Positions 1-49,908 of a stretch of 64,000 nt of DNA are shown one piece after another. The translations under genes were made by a program, and so were the position numbers. Position 1 is the stretch's first letter. The number at the start of each line of letters is the position of its first letter. The DNA is from Eunapius fragilis (lineage: Eukaryota; Porifera; Demospongiae; Spongillida; Spongillidae), in NCBI GenBank assembly GCA_963681505.1, contig OY811993.1, positions 2,762,992 to 2,826,991 of the forward strand, read 5' to 3'. The notes beneath the pieces are model-generated. The model ran no database searches, had not been told where the DNA came from, and saw nothing but the letters and a program-made list of their open reading frames with translations.

Positions 1-2385
<2,385 letters not shown>

Positions 2386-2463
2386 ACTGATGATGTTGTG
2401 TGGTGTGGTAGGAGGAGATGGTGCCGTGGAGTGTTGGCTGATATAGGACGCTGTACTTTTATA

Positions 2464-2469
2464 AATAAA
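2464..2469 (+). terminator. Polyadenylation signal of the OAT gene
   Basis: AATAAA lies 79 bases after the OAT stop codon, in a short 3' UTR. No other signal is closer, so cleavage is expected shortly downstream. Confidence 0.6.
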
Positions 2470-2807
2470 GGTGCTTTTAAATATCTCTTCCAACATCCTG
2501 GAAATCCTTCCTAGCACAATGTTGTAGTAATGTGCAGTATATATAGTTGTACAATGTTTTATTAGGTTTATAAACATTACGTGAAGGATCAATGTGTTTG
2601 CTGGCATGATGCATGTGTATGTGATCAGAATACTTGCAAAATGGGTATTCATCATTGAACAGTAGATTTGGAATAAGTACTCAATGTATGATAACTGATT
2701 AAGTACTCAATGTATGATAACTGATTATAATTAAGTACTCAATGTATGGTAACTTATTTTCCAAGAACCCTCATTTCCAGGTACTACAATAATAATAATA
2801 ATTGGTC

Positions 2808-3310
2808 ACTCTGGGAAGAAGTATATGCATGGGTAGACAAAGCAGAAGACATAATTATATACTAAATATAACACAAAATGAATCCAACAAGGACTTGACT
2901 TTGGATAGAAGAGGGATAGGTGACCATTATGATAATTAATGGCCTAGCTGATTGCTCTATGAAGTCTCACATATAGAAAGTGGAGTTTTGGGTAAACCCC
3001 TGCATTCAGAAGAGTGTACTCCTAGAGACAAGCCCAGGATGCCATCACTGACACAATTATAATTATGTTGCCAGCACTAACTTGGCACTGCATGAAAGCT
3101 ACACCCCTGGTTCATGTATAAGCTGCTGGTTTTGATGAATGAAGGCATGTAAGAAGGGTGGAACAACATAAAAAATGCAATATGCCTATGGTATCATTTA
3201 GGCTTATATCAATGAGGGACTGCCCGCAGAATGACCATGAATAGCAGAAAGGGGGGGGGGGGGGGGGGGCTGTGCATGATAGCATGCAGGCATGTGGGAC
3301 AGATGAAGTA
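2808..3310. repeat. Dispersed repeat, copy 1 (paired with 8296-8905)
   Basis: This stretch and 8296-8905 share blocks in the same order and orientation: GGGAAGAAG near the start, then ATGCATGGGTAGACAAAGCA, AAGCCCAGGAT, TTGCCAGCACTAA, and a final GGCATGTGGGACAGATGAAG. It also carries a 20-base G run near 3249-3270. No coding sequence is seen. The pair flanks the decayed retroelement at 5754-8110. Confidence 0.75.
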
Positions 3311-3318
3311 ATCATACA

Positions 3319-3476
3319 GCACTGGGTAATAATTTGGATTTACAATGTATATTTACAAATGTATGTGCTAGCTAATATGGTATATGTAACATTGTAAATA
3401 TAACGCTTTGTAGCCAAAATGCCACATATTTACATACGCATTTGATTGTAAATCCAAATTATCATGGCAATGCAAT
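3319..3476. mobile_element. Short MITE, copy A of the TAATAATTTGGATT family
   Basis: The left end reads TAATAATTTGGATTTACA and the right end carries its reverse complement (GTAAATCCAAATTAT). There is no coding capacity. A better preserved copy lies at 5430-5604, and a right end at about 8987-9025. Confidence 0.65.
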
Positions 3477-3565
3477 GCAGCTGGAATGATGCAGTATGAT
3501 GAATGTCATTTTTAAAAAGCTACCACCCTACCAGTGCTACTCATCACCCAATCCTGTGTGCGTGT

Positions 3566-3748
3566 CACTGCGCCACAGCATTTAGTATGCAGAGTTGTGC
3601 AGAGTCTGCATATCAACCATATGCAGATGAGTATTGTTGAAGTGTTCATATGCAGACATCTGCAATGAACACTTCAATGATACCCATCTGCATATGGTTG
3701 GTATGCAGACTCTTCACAGATCTGCATACTAAATGCTGTGGCGCAGTG
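3566..3748. mobile_element. Small foldback (palindromic) element
   Basis: The sequence is one near-perfect inverted repeat: CACTGCGCCACAGCATTTAG at the left end matches the reverse complement of the right end, and the arms continue with few mismatches to a centre near 3655. Arms of about 90 bp with almost no loop are typical of foldback MITEs. No target-site duplication is obvious. Confidence 0.75.
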
Positions 3749-4504
3749 TGCATGTAGTGTAATGAATTTCCTCTCCTTTTATGGTCCACATATCCCTTAA
3801 TATTTAATATAATGCTACTTGCATCCTAAATTGTATACAGTGGTACACAAATTACCCTATAGTTTTGGTGCAATATATCTCATACCAGCAGACAGCATTT
3901 TACACAAGTTATTGGCATTAATATCCCCTATGGTAGCGTTAACTTGTGGTTAAATATGTCATGAATATGTTTATTTCGGCTGGGTCAATAACAAAGCTTA
4001 ATCGGTTCATCATAGCACTGCAGAACACTGTAAAAGTTAGAGAATGAAACAAATGTGAGGGGAACATTCTGAATAAGTCAAAATTCATCCACAATATTAT
4101 GTTTCTGTTAACCACGTTTATAGTCAAATGCTCTAATTTGTGTACACATGCACACATATTAGATTAGTAGTACCATTGTTTAAAAACGAGCCATACAATA
4201 TGAAATTATTCATGTGGATGTATCAGAAAGGTTTTGCAGTAAAATGTGTACAGGTGTACACAAATTAGTCCTATGTATAACAATGATTTCACTGAATCAT
4301 TCCCAACGAATCATGCAAATTAAAGGACTTGCGTATGAAAAAACAGCAGAATGCCATATTTTAATGTAATCTCAGTTGTATCACTCCACCGTCTCAGGGC
4401 AAACTGTTGCTTAACCTTTTGGGTGTAACTCCTTCAATATGCATAATCAAACATCTCTGCTTTGGGGCAGGGCACAAGAAATAGCTGATGCATCTTTTAG
4501 TTTC

Positions 4505-4684
4505 TTACCATCTGCAGTACCATGCGGGAACATCGCTATCTTGTAACGATACTACACATTCAGCAGGTCCCCTATCACAGTGTACTAGTTCATGGACAGT
4601 GCCATTTTCTTCCTCTTCATCACATGGTATCACTTTTGAACAAACAGCTTCTCTCTCTTCTTCTATCCATCGATTGGTCAACAT
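4505..4684 (-). other. Short open frame of unknown origin, possibly a gene or transposon remnant
   Basis: On the minus strand a 59-codon frame follows a possible acceptor (ATCAG) and ends at TAA. The translation is acidic and cysteine-bearing (CDEEEENGTVHELVHCD, then a WYCRW end). I recognise no family. It lies in a repeat-rich block between OAT and the retroelement, and may be a leftover of a mobile element rather than an exon. The rest of 3760-5430 shows nothing I can support. Confidence 0.2.
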
Positions 4685-5429
4685 CTGATGACAAATGAAA
4701 TTGTGTCATGCTCATTGCATGGGTAGGCTTAAATTTGTTCCAGAGGAGGGAATGCATTGACTTCTGACATTCCAAACAATTTTGATTAGTCACGAGTCCA
4801 CCACCTGAGTTTTCCAAGTGTCTTCAAATGATGTGGCTCCTTGTCGTTTGGAATTGTGTTTGTCAATGGCATTGAAACTGACACCTTCACTACTTGCATA
4901 TCGATCTGCTGTTTGTGCCTCCACTGTTCATACCTCTACTATTTGCACCGCTTCTGTTTACTCCACCACCCACCACTATTCGTGCGTTGTATACTCAAAT
5001 GATGTGAATTTTAAACAATAAGTGTGATTACTTACACATTAAAGATAGGGTAAACAATTTGTTTTCCCCTGTACACATATTATCCAATAAATATGTGTAC
5101 AGGTAGGTGTACACACGGATGCAAATAGACGATAATGGCAGCGCAGGCACATTCAGCTTGAGCAGGTGATGCTAGCTACAGTCCAAGTAATTAGATCAAC
5201 ATAACTTGTGAGCTTCGTATGTGCACATTAGAACACATAGAAAATAAACTTATATTTTAATTTAAAAAACCACACCACACAACATAATTAATCATTACAA
5301 GTTGTTACCTCTGTTTAGGCTATATGCAGCGATATGACCAGTGTGTATATTATCATTAGTTATCACTTTTGATGCATCAATGTGAAAGGTATTGTAAAAT
5401 GATTAGTGTTGCATAGACGGCAATTCCTA

Positions 5430-5604
5430 CACTGCATAATAATTTGGATTCACATTGTATTTACTTTTATTCAAATGTGTATGTATATGTGACATAGTAA
5501 ATGAATCCCTATTGTGTTGATGTCACATATACCATATATACTAACACATTTGCACCACATATGATTAATAGTAAATACATTGTAAATGCAAATTATTATG
5601 CAGT
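5430..5604. mobile_element. Short MITE, copy B of the TAATAATTTGGATT family
   Basis: Terminal inverted repeats of about 30 bp: the left end ACTGCATAATAATTTGGATT faces the reverse complement AATTATTATGCAGT at the right. The interior is AT-rich and non-coding. Length is about 175 bp. Confidence 0.8.
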
Positions 5605-5753
5605 GAGCTAGTGGGCACAAATACCCTTAAAATTTATTGCAACAAAAAGATATACATACACCTACAGATAGAATAGATTAAGATAAGAGAGTCCGGGCCA
5701 TAATTGCTCTCACAACAGACCTGGCCAAGGTGAGGTTAAGCCTGCTGTATATT

Positions 5754-8110
5754 TCATACACAAAGCTGCTCTTTGATTTTGGAGACCCAATGGCAAGCCC
5801 GGGTTGCTAGACGGGAAAATGTGTCCCTAGCCTCCTTCCCCCAATTCCCATAGGTCTCGACTGCCAGAGGGATGCACACCCACCCTAGCTCACTGCATTT
5901 GGGATCATTAGCCTTGTGCTTGCGGGTTTCGACTGATAGAGCTGCAAAGCCTGATGTGATGTATGCTGAATTAAGTGAGGCAACAGAGAGGGGGGATGAC
6001 ACAGTGAAACCAAAGGCAGCAAATCTGCCAGTGATCCAATCACGAACCAAAACATCAGCTGGGCGGGATCGAGAACCATCGGGTGTCAAGTTGCTACCAA
6101 CTTCAACGTGAACACCAAGATGGGCCTGGTGACAGAGATCAACAAAGACATCTCGAAGTCGATTATGTCGTGAGACCACATCTCCACCCTTCTTACATGT
6201 AACAGCATGGTGACCCAGGAGATCTAATGCTGTGTTAGGACAAAGAGAACAGGAAAGCCCTCTGGAAATATCCAATCCCAACCACCACCTAATGCCTACA
6301 CAGAACTCATGAGGGTCGAGATGTAAACCAAGCTCTACACTAGGCACCACTGAAAGCCAAGAGGATGTGTGAGGGGCTGATGCTGAGAGGAGGCGAGCCT
6401 TGTTAGCAGGAGATGAGGAATCTAAGAGAGCTCTAAACTGCTCAGTGTCAATTTTGAAAGACAGGGCCTTTTGAGGTATGGGTGAGTCTACAGTAGAACC
6501 AATGAGAATAGTGTCTTGAGTAGACACTAGGCCATTGAAGGTGCTCACAGCATGCTTTAGGTGTTGGTTATCTACATCTGCAAACCCGAGGAGCTAATAG
6601 AAGCAATGTATGCTGCACAGGCATGCAGAGCCAACGAATGCAATCCCAAAACTCCATACCTCAGACCCAGCTGTACTTGCTGCCAGGCATGCTCAGTGAG
6701 TTCCAAAGCAGAACATGTGGCAAAACATTCCTTCACTGCCATGTCAAATATCTGCAAAGGGTCAGAGGATAAGCTGGGGGGAGTGGACCGAGCGATGTGA
6801 GCCAATCTACAAAAACTACCACACACACGAAGTAGGGTGGAAGCCACCTGGGGGTCAATGACAGCAACAACCTGAAGCCTGGATAGCAACTTCAAGGCCC
6901 CAACCCACTTAGAGGCAATGAATTTGGCGCAGTGGATATAGTCACCAATAGGAGTGCTAAGGATATTGAGGTTAGGAGTGTGGAAGGCTTTCATTGAATC
7001 CGGAAACATTGTAGTGTCAGATCCACAGAACACCTCACATTTGGACAGATTGATGAAGATATACCCAAAGAAGGACCCATGTTCTCAATAATGGTGAGGG
7101 CCCGGAGCAGTGATGACTTAGACCCAGCTAAAACCCCATCATCAAGGTACCATGCCTAATACAATAGGTTAAGACAATCATCGTCAGCATCAATTGATGA
7201 CACTATCCTGTGCAGCACTAAGGCAAAAAATAAGGGACCCAACGGATCGCCTTGCTGCACCCCTGATTCAGATGTTAAAATGCCTAAAGGGTGAAACAAA
7301 AAAGGCTGGGAGCCATAACACCACATTGCCCAGGGAAGAAGTTCTGGAAAGAAGTTTGAACATTCTAAAAGGAGAGCTTCCCTGGAAATGAGGTTAAAGG
7401 CATTCTTCATGTCAATCTTAATGACTGCAAAGTCATTATCTAACCAATGATCCTCAACACAGCGTCTTAGTCCATGTACAATCTTTTCAGTCCCTGAGGC
7501 ACAAGCCACTCCCAGTTGAAGAGGTTGAAAGAAATCTGATGCCTTTTCCTTTACTAAGGCATATAAAAACTTCCCAGTAAGCCTTCTCAGGGTTTCTCCC
7601 ACTGCGATCGGCCTGATATCTGGGGGTTTAATTTTTTTCAGTGCAGTCAAGTTGCCACCAGCAAGATATCTAGACACTTCAGATGGGACCTTGCCTGATG
7701 CCAGGAGGTTTACAACACTCTTCATGGAGATACAAAGTGGAGAAGGTAAGGGGATACCTACTACATCAAGGAGGTGCTGAACCCTGAGGCCTGAGGGACC
7801 TGCTGATGTTCCTCTGGGAAAAGATTGCAGGGTGGCTGCAATGTTGAACTCAGGGCCCAGAGATGGGGGAGGGGAAGTTGGCTCTGGGGCAGGAGCTGAA
7901 GGAGGTGTGTAACTTGGGTGTTTAGCTTTGAGCAGCTCCCATGTTGTGTCATTGTGGGGGGGCAATACCATCTGAAAGGAGCATCCGATAGATATGCTTT
8001 GCCATACATACCCAACCTAGCCAGGGTGACTGCTGAATATAGAGACTGCTTGAAGTCTGCATCCTGTCTAGTGGGAGTTGACCTTGAGTACATTGAGTAC
8101 TTTGATTTTC
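5754..8110 (-). pseudogene. Decayed non-LTR retrotransposon: reverse transcriptase plus R2-like C-terminal domain
   Basis: Minus-strand coding in pieces 8093-7985, 7971-7156, about 7150-7090, 7085-6580 and 6570-5754. Reverse-transcriptase motifs follow the standard order: RPIAVGE (motif 2), VIKIDMKNAFN with the first catalytic Asp (motif A), SGVQQGDPLGPLFF (motif B) and YLDDG with the catalytic pair (motif C). The last piece has a CxxC-HH-C cluster (CSLCP, GHHAVTC), then RHN and RPADVLV followed by a hydrophobic-T-V strand. This resembles the CCHC plus restriction-like endonuclease end of R2-type elements (inference). Breaks seen: a frameshift near 7980, an in-frame TAG just before AWYLDDG (7151-7153), a frameshift near 7085 and another near 6580. 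No intact copy is present. Confidence 0.8.
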
Positions 8111-8295
8111 ATGTAGTCATGTATTTTATTATTAATACAGAGTATATAACTGTCGTTGCAGAGGCGTGCAATTTTTTTTTAAAAGTACATATGAATGTGA
8201 TGATGTATTTAATAGAGTTGAGGTTTGTTAGGCATTACCAATAACAAGGCTAATTTAATTTGCCTTTAGTTTCACTACAGTACAATCATAATTCT

Positions 8296-8905
8296 GGGAA
8301 GAAGCCACCTGTATATGCATGGGTAGACAAAGCAGAATACATATGTACATGTACTCAGTAATGTGACAAGGATTTGAACATAACTGTGCCTTGGGATAGA
8401 AAAGGGATAGGTAGATCAAATGTACCACTATGAAAAATGAGTTTTTAAAATGGTTAATATGCCCTATCTAGATGGAGGTTATAATTAAGTCTAGCATATA
8501 GATAGTGAAGTATTGGATGACCTCACACTCAGAACAAAGACTCTATCAAGCCCAGGATACATATATGGGTCTTGCCATCGCTGACACAAATTCTTCCTTG
8601 GCTAGGTTGCCAGCACTAATTTTTGGCACTGCATGAGAGATAGCAAACTACTCGTGATTCAGCTTTAATGATGATGATTGCACTACTAAAGATACCTAAG
8701 TCAAAGATGGGGATAATTAAAGTATTCTGTAAGTGGGAATAAGAATTCACCCTTATACTCGAGTGAAGAGAATGAATATAAATGCATGCACTGTTTGAAA
8801 AATGCAATATGCTATCATTTAGGTGTATATCAAAGTGGAAATTGCCCATGGAATAATCATGAATAGCATGGCAGCATGAAGGCATGTGGGACAGATGAAG
8901 TACGG
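8296..8905. repeat. Dispersed repeat, copy 2 (paired with 2808-3310)
   Basis: Same-order blocks as copy 1, from GGGAAGAAG to GGCATGTGGGACAGATGAAG. A second pair of related blocks follows: 9030-9145 matches 5140-5240 (TACAGTCCAAGTAATT, then GAACACATAGAAAA). Together they suggest that a larger unit existed twice here and was broken by later insertions. Confidence 0.7.
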
Positions 8906-9594
8906 AACCTAGTGTAGTTGTTTGTAAATACATCAACACCGTAGTAAATATTTAAAGCTTTCAATTTCTGTAGTGGAACCACATTTGACTAATAGTAAAT
9001 ACAACGTAAATCTAAACTATTATGCAGTGCAGCTGGCAAGCTTGATCAGGTGATGATGGACACATTCAAACTACAGTCCAAGTAATTGGATCAACATAAT
9101 GTATGAGTTTCGTATGCGTACGTTTGAACACATAGAAAACATACAGTAAGTAAACCACCTCCCTCCAAAGAAAAAGGTTCGTGTTTTTAAAATGTGTGCA
9201 ACTCCCATAACCGCAAATGTCTCCACTAATTTGCTTAGTATGTCAGGAAGTACAATGGTACCCATGTATGAGTATGGAAAAGGATACGCGCAAGTGTTTG
9301 CAATTACTAAGACAATGGCATTTAAATGCACTTTTTCAGCAGGGGTGGAGTGGAAGGAGGCTTATAAGTGATATTAGTACTAATATGCCACAAACACAAC
9401 ATAATGAAAACGGATGTGGCAAGACAGAAAATTTGATTAGCTGCACCACTGATAGCAGAGTACTCTGTAGCTGTACATAGCAAAAATAAAATCTCAACAA
9501 AAAGAATGTAGACAAACAGTATGTAACAGGCACATGTATATACATGCATATGGGGCATTCACATGAATACAAACAAACATATTCTTCTGAGGTG

Positions 9595-24591
<14,997 letters not shown>

Positions 24592-24801
24592 GGTGTAAAC
24601 TTTGGTATCACGTGATCTGTGTAGCAATAACCTCGGCCCCGGGCCACATCCTTGCGCATGCGGATTAAAAAAATACATGTTTAGTGCATTTAGCATTTCA
24701 AATCTCTCAAACCCAACCCACTTGTGAAGAAAATTGGTAACAGCCCCCTGGAGTGCACGGTATGTTTGTTCATTGTCTGTGATACCTCCTGTTGAATTCA
24801 A

Positions 24802-45568
<20,767 letters not shown>

Positions 45569-45743
45569 CATTTCCCCATATCGGTGGATCTGTGTGTTGT
45601 ATGTGCATCTGTGGTACGTGTATGTGTGTACACGCGTCTGTCATATCACGGGATTGTCCGTTTAATATGATAAATGACAAACCAAGCGGCAATTATATTA
45701 AGCGCTTCCGGTCATCAAAGTAGCTGTTGGATCGATCATTGCG

Positions 45744-46715
45744 ATGGCGTTAGCAGGCGACCTTCAGCAAAGAGGATGTGAATCGAGTGTATGTGACGAA
45801 CATGGATGCGCTGCACAGGCGAGCTCCCCACCAAACCTCCGCGCGCTTCACAGGGCGACCACCTGTCTGTGTGCCGAGATTCCCGCTCCTTCGGGAGTGA
45901 AGAGGGGATCGGCTGCCTTGCACGGCGACCTGTGCTACGTCGCGGGTAGCGACTCGCGAAACGTGTACGCGTACAACTTAAAAGACGGGACGTGGACTGA
46001 GGCCCCAAGCTATCCGTATGCGGACTTCCATCTGGCCGTTGTCGGCGGTTACCTCACAGGTATAGGCGGGCGTATGCAAGACGCGGAACAATCGCCTAGC
46101 AACGAGCTGTACTCCCTGATCGAGGGCGAATGGAAGCCACAATTCCCACCCATGGCCATAACCCGGTCCGAATGTGCAGTCGCGAGTTGCGGTGACTCGC
46201 TAGTCGTGATCGGAGGAGTAGGAGACTGGACTTCGGATGAAATCATCACGCAGGTGGAGATCATGAACTCGGCTACTCGTAAGTGGACCACATCCTGCCC
46301 CCTACCAGAGCGGTTGGAGTTTCCCTCTGTGGCCTTTTGCGGCGAGGGCGTGTACGTGGTGGAAGGGGACGGACACACCGTGTACACAACTTCCGTGATA
46401 TCGCTGACCTGTTGGACCCCCGAGGCCGGGAACGTGTGGAGCAGGATAGCCCCAGTGCCTACACGGTGGTCCACGAGCGTCAGCGTTTGCGGGCAGCTCC
46501 TGGCCCTGGGAGGATGGCAGGACGACGATAAACCCACGTCCGATGTGCACGTGTATGTGCCTGGGGACGAGGGCTGGCGCAAAATTGGAGAGCTGGTCCA
46601 GTCGCGAGATCTCGTGATAGCCTTGCCGCTGGCTGGGGACCGGGTACTGGTAGTAGGTGGCAGCAGGTCTACCTCGGAAGATAGCTCTATAGTGGAGTGC
46701 CTGGCTGTGGACTAG
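45744..46715 (+). CDS. Intronless kelch-repeat protein
   Basis: A 323-codon single-exon gene whose product should fold as a kelch beta-propeller, a protein-binding scaffold; its partner is unknown. Kelch signatures recur about every 50 residues: double glycines followed by a conserved aromatic about 40-45 residues on (VVGGYLTGIGG; WKPQFPPM; VVIGGVG; VEIMNSATRKWTT; LLALGGWQ; VHVYVPGDEGWRKI; VLVVGGS). Five to six blades fit. No BTB, F-box, signal peptide or membrane segment is seen, and the first ~50 residues are cysteine-rich and unmatched. The ATG at 45744 is the first in frame and lies 175 bp after the KIF21 stop. The reading frame is clearly richer in G+C and CpG than anything around it. 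Similar intronless kelch genes are, as I recall, abundant in sponges and cnidarians. Confidence 0.85.
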   Translation: MALAGDLQQRGCESSVCDEHGCAAQASSPPNLRALHRATTCLCAEIPAPSGVKRGSAALHGDLCYVAGSDSRNVYAYNLKDGTWTEAPSYPYADFHLAVVGGYLTGIGGRMQDAEQSPSNELYSLIEGEWKPQFPPMAITRSECAVASCGDSLVVIGGVGDWTSDEIITQVEIMNSATRKWTTSCPLPERLEFPSVAFCGEGVYVVEGDGHTVYTTSVISLTCWTPEAGNVWSRIAPVPTRWSTSVSVCGQLLALGGWQDDDKPTSDVHVYVPGDEGWRKIGELVQSRDLVIALPLAGDRVLVVGGSRSTSEDSSIVECLAVD

Positions 46716-47851
46716 ATCGTACAGGTAGTGCTGAAAGAACGTTTAATTCATCTTCAATGTTTGTATTATGTTTGATCCATGTGTAATTGTGCATGTACCG
46801 TAGTAAGTTTCTATTCTGTAATGAGAATACGCGGTTGGAATAACTTAATTGTTGATGTAGATGTAATGCATGGTAATTATGTAACAGTTTGTCAACGTGC
46901 ATGTTTGGGTACAGCTCGAAGTGTAGCAGTACGCAATTATATTAATACAAGTGTAAATGTACGAGTGCACACAATTTTTAATGCACAGTAGGACCAATGG
47001 ATAATCACTAGTCACTTCGTTTCCGTTTTGTAGGCATGATTTCAATAGTATTGATAAATGTTATTCATCAACATGCGCAAAAAGTGAGGTCCCCCCCCCC
47101 CCCATGCTCATCAATGGAAATTGTACTGACTCATTGTGTAGTCAATTGAATAAGCCTAAAGTCCTGGTATCTGCACTGATAGGGACAAGATTAACCTTCC
47201 ATATAGCCCTGCAGACACACAGAACACGTGGGACATGCAGTCCGAGTGGCGATGCGCGCAGAGAGTCTGTCGAGGCTTCAATACGTCTAATTAAAAAGAC
47301 AATTAATACTTCACCTCGTCCCCAACTTCCACTTTGTACCACGTGGCTATTTAATTTGCAGTTGGGCTCTCAAGATGGTCGCGCACCATTGGATGCGGAA
47401 AAAGCTACTGAATATCGATCATATCAGTAAGGTTATAGTATAACTATGTTTTGTCTTACCAGGCCATCAGACATCAATACGGTATCCACGAATGAATGTA
47501 ACTTGTTATTTCCTTCCAAAGCGTTCATTCATGACGCCCTGTGTGTATCAGCCTTGGTCCACGTATATGGTGTCCACCGAATCGGTTTTGAACGGAAATA
47601 ACATATAAATAGCGTTGCGTTCATTGGTGGATACCCTTATTACGGAAATATATCCGGCATAACCATATTGTCTTGATGAAACGGTTTTTTACGTGTCTAC
47701 TGTGTTACCGCTAAGACCATGACTTTTCGCCCGAAACTTAAAAGAATAATTATATAAATTCAAAGCCACGTGACTGGAAGTTGCAAATGGCGTACTTGAG
47801 TTGCTTTGCAGTTTGTGCCAGTGAAAAAGACACTGGCATTGTAGGTTGTAC
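46716..47851. other. Intergenic region after the kelch gene
   Basis: No gene is supported. It contains a C run at 47091-47103 and a MITE-like pair at 47465-47635, where GTATCCACGAATGAATGTAA faces the inverted GCGTTCATTGGTGGATACCC; this core is related to the cluster at 18286-18760. Confidence 0.5.
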
Positions 47852-48313
47852 TTTTAGTTTAGTGCCCCCTCCTTACTATTAATCCAAATTAAGTAACGGG
47901 TAATTAACAAGCTTCGCGTTACATTAGGTAACAACGCTGCATGCAACCCAATGAATCCTATTATATATGTAGTAAAACATTAGTTTACTGATATTGTACT
48001 AGAATTTGGTAAAATTCATAGTGTTGTGCGCAACATTTTGCCTAGTGTATGGTCGGCTACCATGCACTAGATACCACCTTTTCAAATACGCTTTATCGTA
48101 ACTATGACAAACCTTTTCTACTTTGTTACACAGAGATATGTGTGTGTCCATTAGCTTCGGCTACCGTTCTTCCACACAACTTGCTATTGAACTCTCCCTC
48201 CTCAAGATATTGCCAAATGCAATGGGTCCTCCAAACCGTTTCCTCCACATAAATTCAGGGAGATGGGTATCGAATAGAGCAGAGTGCATCACTTTCCCTT
48301 CCCGCATCATCCG

Positions 48314-48770
48314 CTAGCAGTAGCTCCACATACCCTCCGCACCTTGGGTATGTGTTCCAGTGGTTGGGTCATCAAAATGGAGCGAGTGGTTGACAGTAAG
48401 ATGTGTGTTTCCTGTTGACAGCTGGTTGTACGAGCTCAACTCGTCACCCAACACTATAATTCCCAGCCTCACATGTTGGGAGATATGGGGACACAAGGTT
48501 GCAGCATCTTGCTTCTCCATCTCCACCAAAAAGCACTCTCTGCTGCCTCTCTCTATCCCACCAAACACCCAGTGTCCATCCACAACTCTGCCACGATTGT
48601 ATTTGCGCTTCCCAAATTTACTTTCGTTGATTTTGACTTCTACACCTGGCCCACCAATCAAAGCAGGATCGATGAGCCAGAAAGTACACAACACAATTAT
48701 CACGTACAAAGTTGTACCAGTCCACAGCGGTGGTGCTGCTTATCTGCAATATGCACAAGAAAGATGATTT
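48314..48770 (-). pseudogene. Merlin transposase, ISXO2-like DDE domain
   Basis: The minus-strand frame 48709-48314 reads GGPGVEVKINESKFGKRKYN, then GHWVFGGIERGS, TVNHSLHFDDPTTGTHTQ and AEGMW. Upstream, in another frame, lies VDWYNFVRD (about 48720-48750), so a frameshift separates them. The family motif IDESKFG carries the first catalytic Asp; here it is INESKFG, an Asp-to-Asn change that should abolish activity. The second Asp (VLGDE) and the final Glu (AEGMW) remain. Confidence 0.78.
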
Positions 48771-48790
48771 GACTTACCAGCGCTGTTACA

Positions 48791-49789
48791 TACAGTAGTG
48801 GTCGCAATAAAGTTTACGTTCTCTATTATGCCGTTCTAGTTGCACAGTCGTTAGGAGAAACTGTACGTTGTACCAACTGTACGGCACGGTAACACTATAA
48901 GTTCTCACTCAATTATCACATTTGTCACGTAACGCCGTTAACTGTATCTTAATTAAATACCGTTCCCGAGCAGGTTTTTTGCGCGAAGTGTCTTATACAA
49001 TTTTCTATCGCTCCTCCTGAACATGCGGCTAATAGCCAACAAGCTGCATGGCTTTAACCGATTATACGCTAGCTTTACAATTAGCTAATTGACTTCCGGG
49101 TGGCAATTAATATTTATAACATCACGCGCGTGCTTGCACAACATTAGAACGGTACTACTTTTGTCTGCAAAGGTTGCGTTCAAACACATCTGCACTCAAT
49201 GGGTCGTTCAATTCAGTTTTATGGTACTCGCGGTATATTATATCGATAGGCGTACGGTCTGTTATCTCATCGCGCATGTTGAAAAGGGCTTCCCAGTAGT
49301 GTTTTTTGTTTGTTTGGTATCTTTTCAATAGTAAGCCTTTGTCACTGTTAGAAGCTGCCATTCATCATTGTGGAAGTCCATTATTAGTTAATACAGTTTT
49401 GTACCAAGTTAATTCCATTCATACTGTCTGGTTTATTATTGTAGGAGGCTATAGCTTTCCATTGAGTGTTAAAGTAGAATTCCTGCTAATAGCAAATCAG
49501 GCGTTCAAAGTTACCTATAGGCAGTTGTTCGAATGCAGGGTAAATGGCACACAGCTGGCCTCCGATTTGCGTTTTGTGTAACCTAATTAGACTGGGTCTT
49601 CCGCAGTTAAAACGGCACGGCTAACCGTAAACAAAAACGTTTATTGTATTGGTAGGCATGGAATTCGTTGTCACATAAAATGATATAGTTCTTTTAATCA
49701 TTATGGTAACGGCATGGCCTTATGAATGGTAACGTTCTAACTGCAACGGCGTAATAAAAAACGTAAACTTTTTTGTGACCGCTACTGTA
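48791..49789. mobile_element. Tc1/mariner-like element nested in the Merlin copy
   Basis: Terminal inverted repeats start CAGTAGTGGTCGCAATAAAG (left) and CAGTAGCGGTCACAAAAAAG (right, reverse complement). They continue for about 55 bp with few mismatches and are flanked by TA on both sides. The interior has one short minus-strand frame (49361-49155) that I cannot assign, and no complete transposase, so it is non-autonomous. Confidence 0.85.
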
Positions 49790-49908
49790 CCTCCAATTCA
49801 TCCTAAGCCTTTCCTACAGGTGTCTTGACTGACCACATATGAATTAGTCATGCATCGTAGTAAACAAGTTGAGTGTACTGGTTTAAGAATACACTTAGTT
49901 TATTACCT

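Noticed and set aside
24592-24801. Longer N-terminus for the PI3K protein from the ATG at 24801
   Set aside because: The 70 extra residues have no counterpart in the family, while the ATG at 24591 aligns with the usual start of the p85-binding domain.
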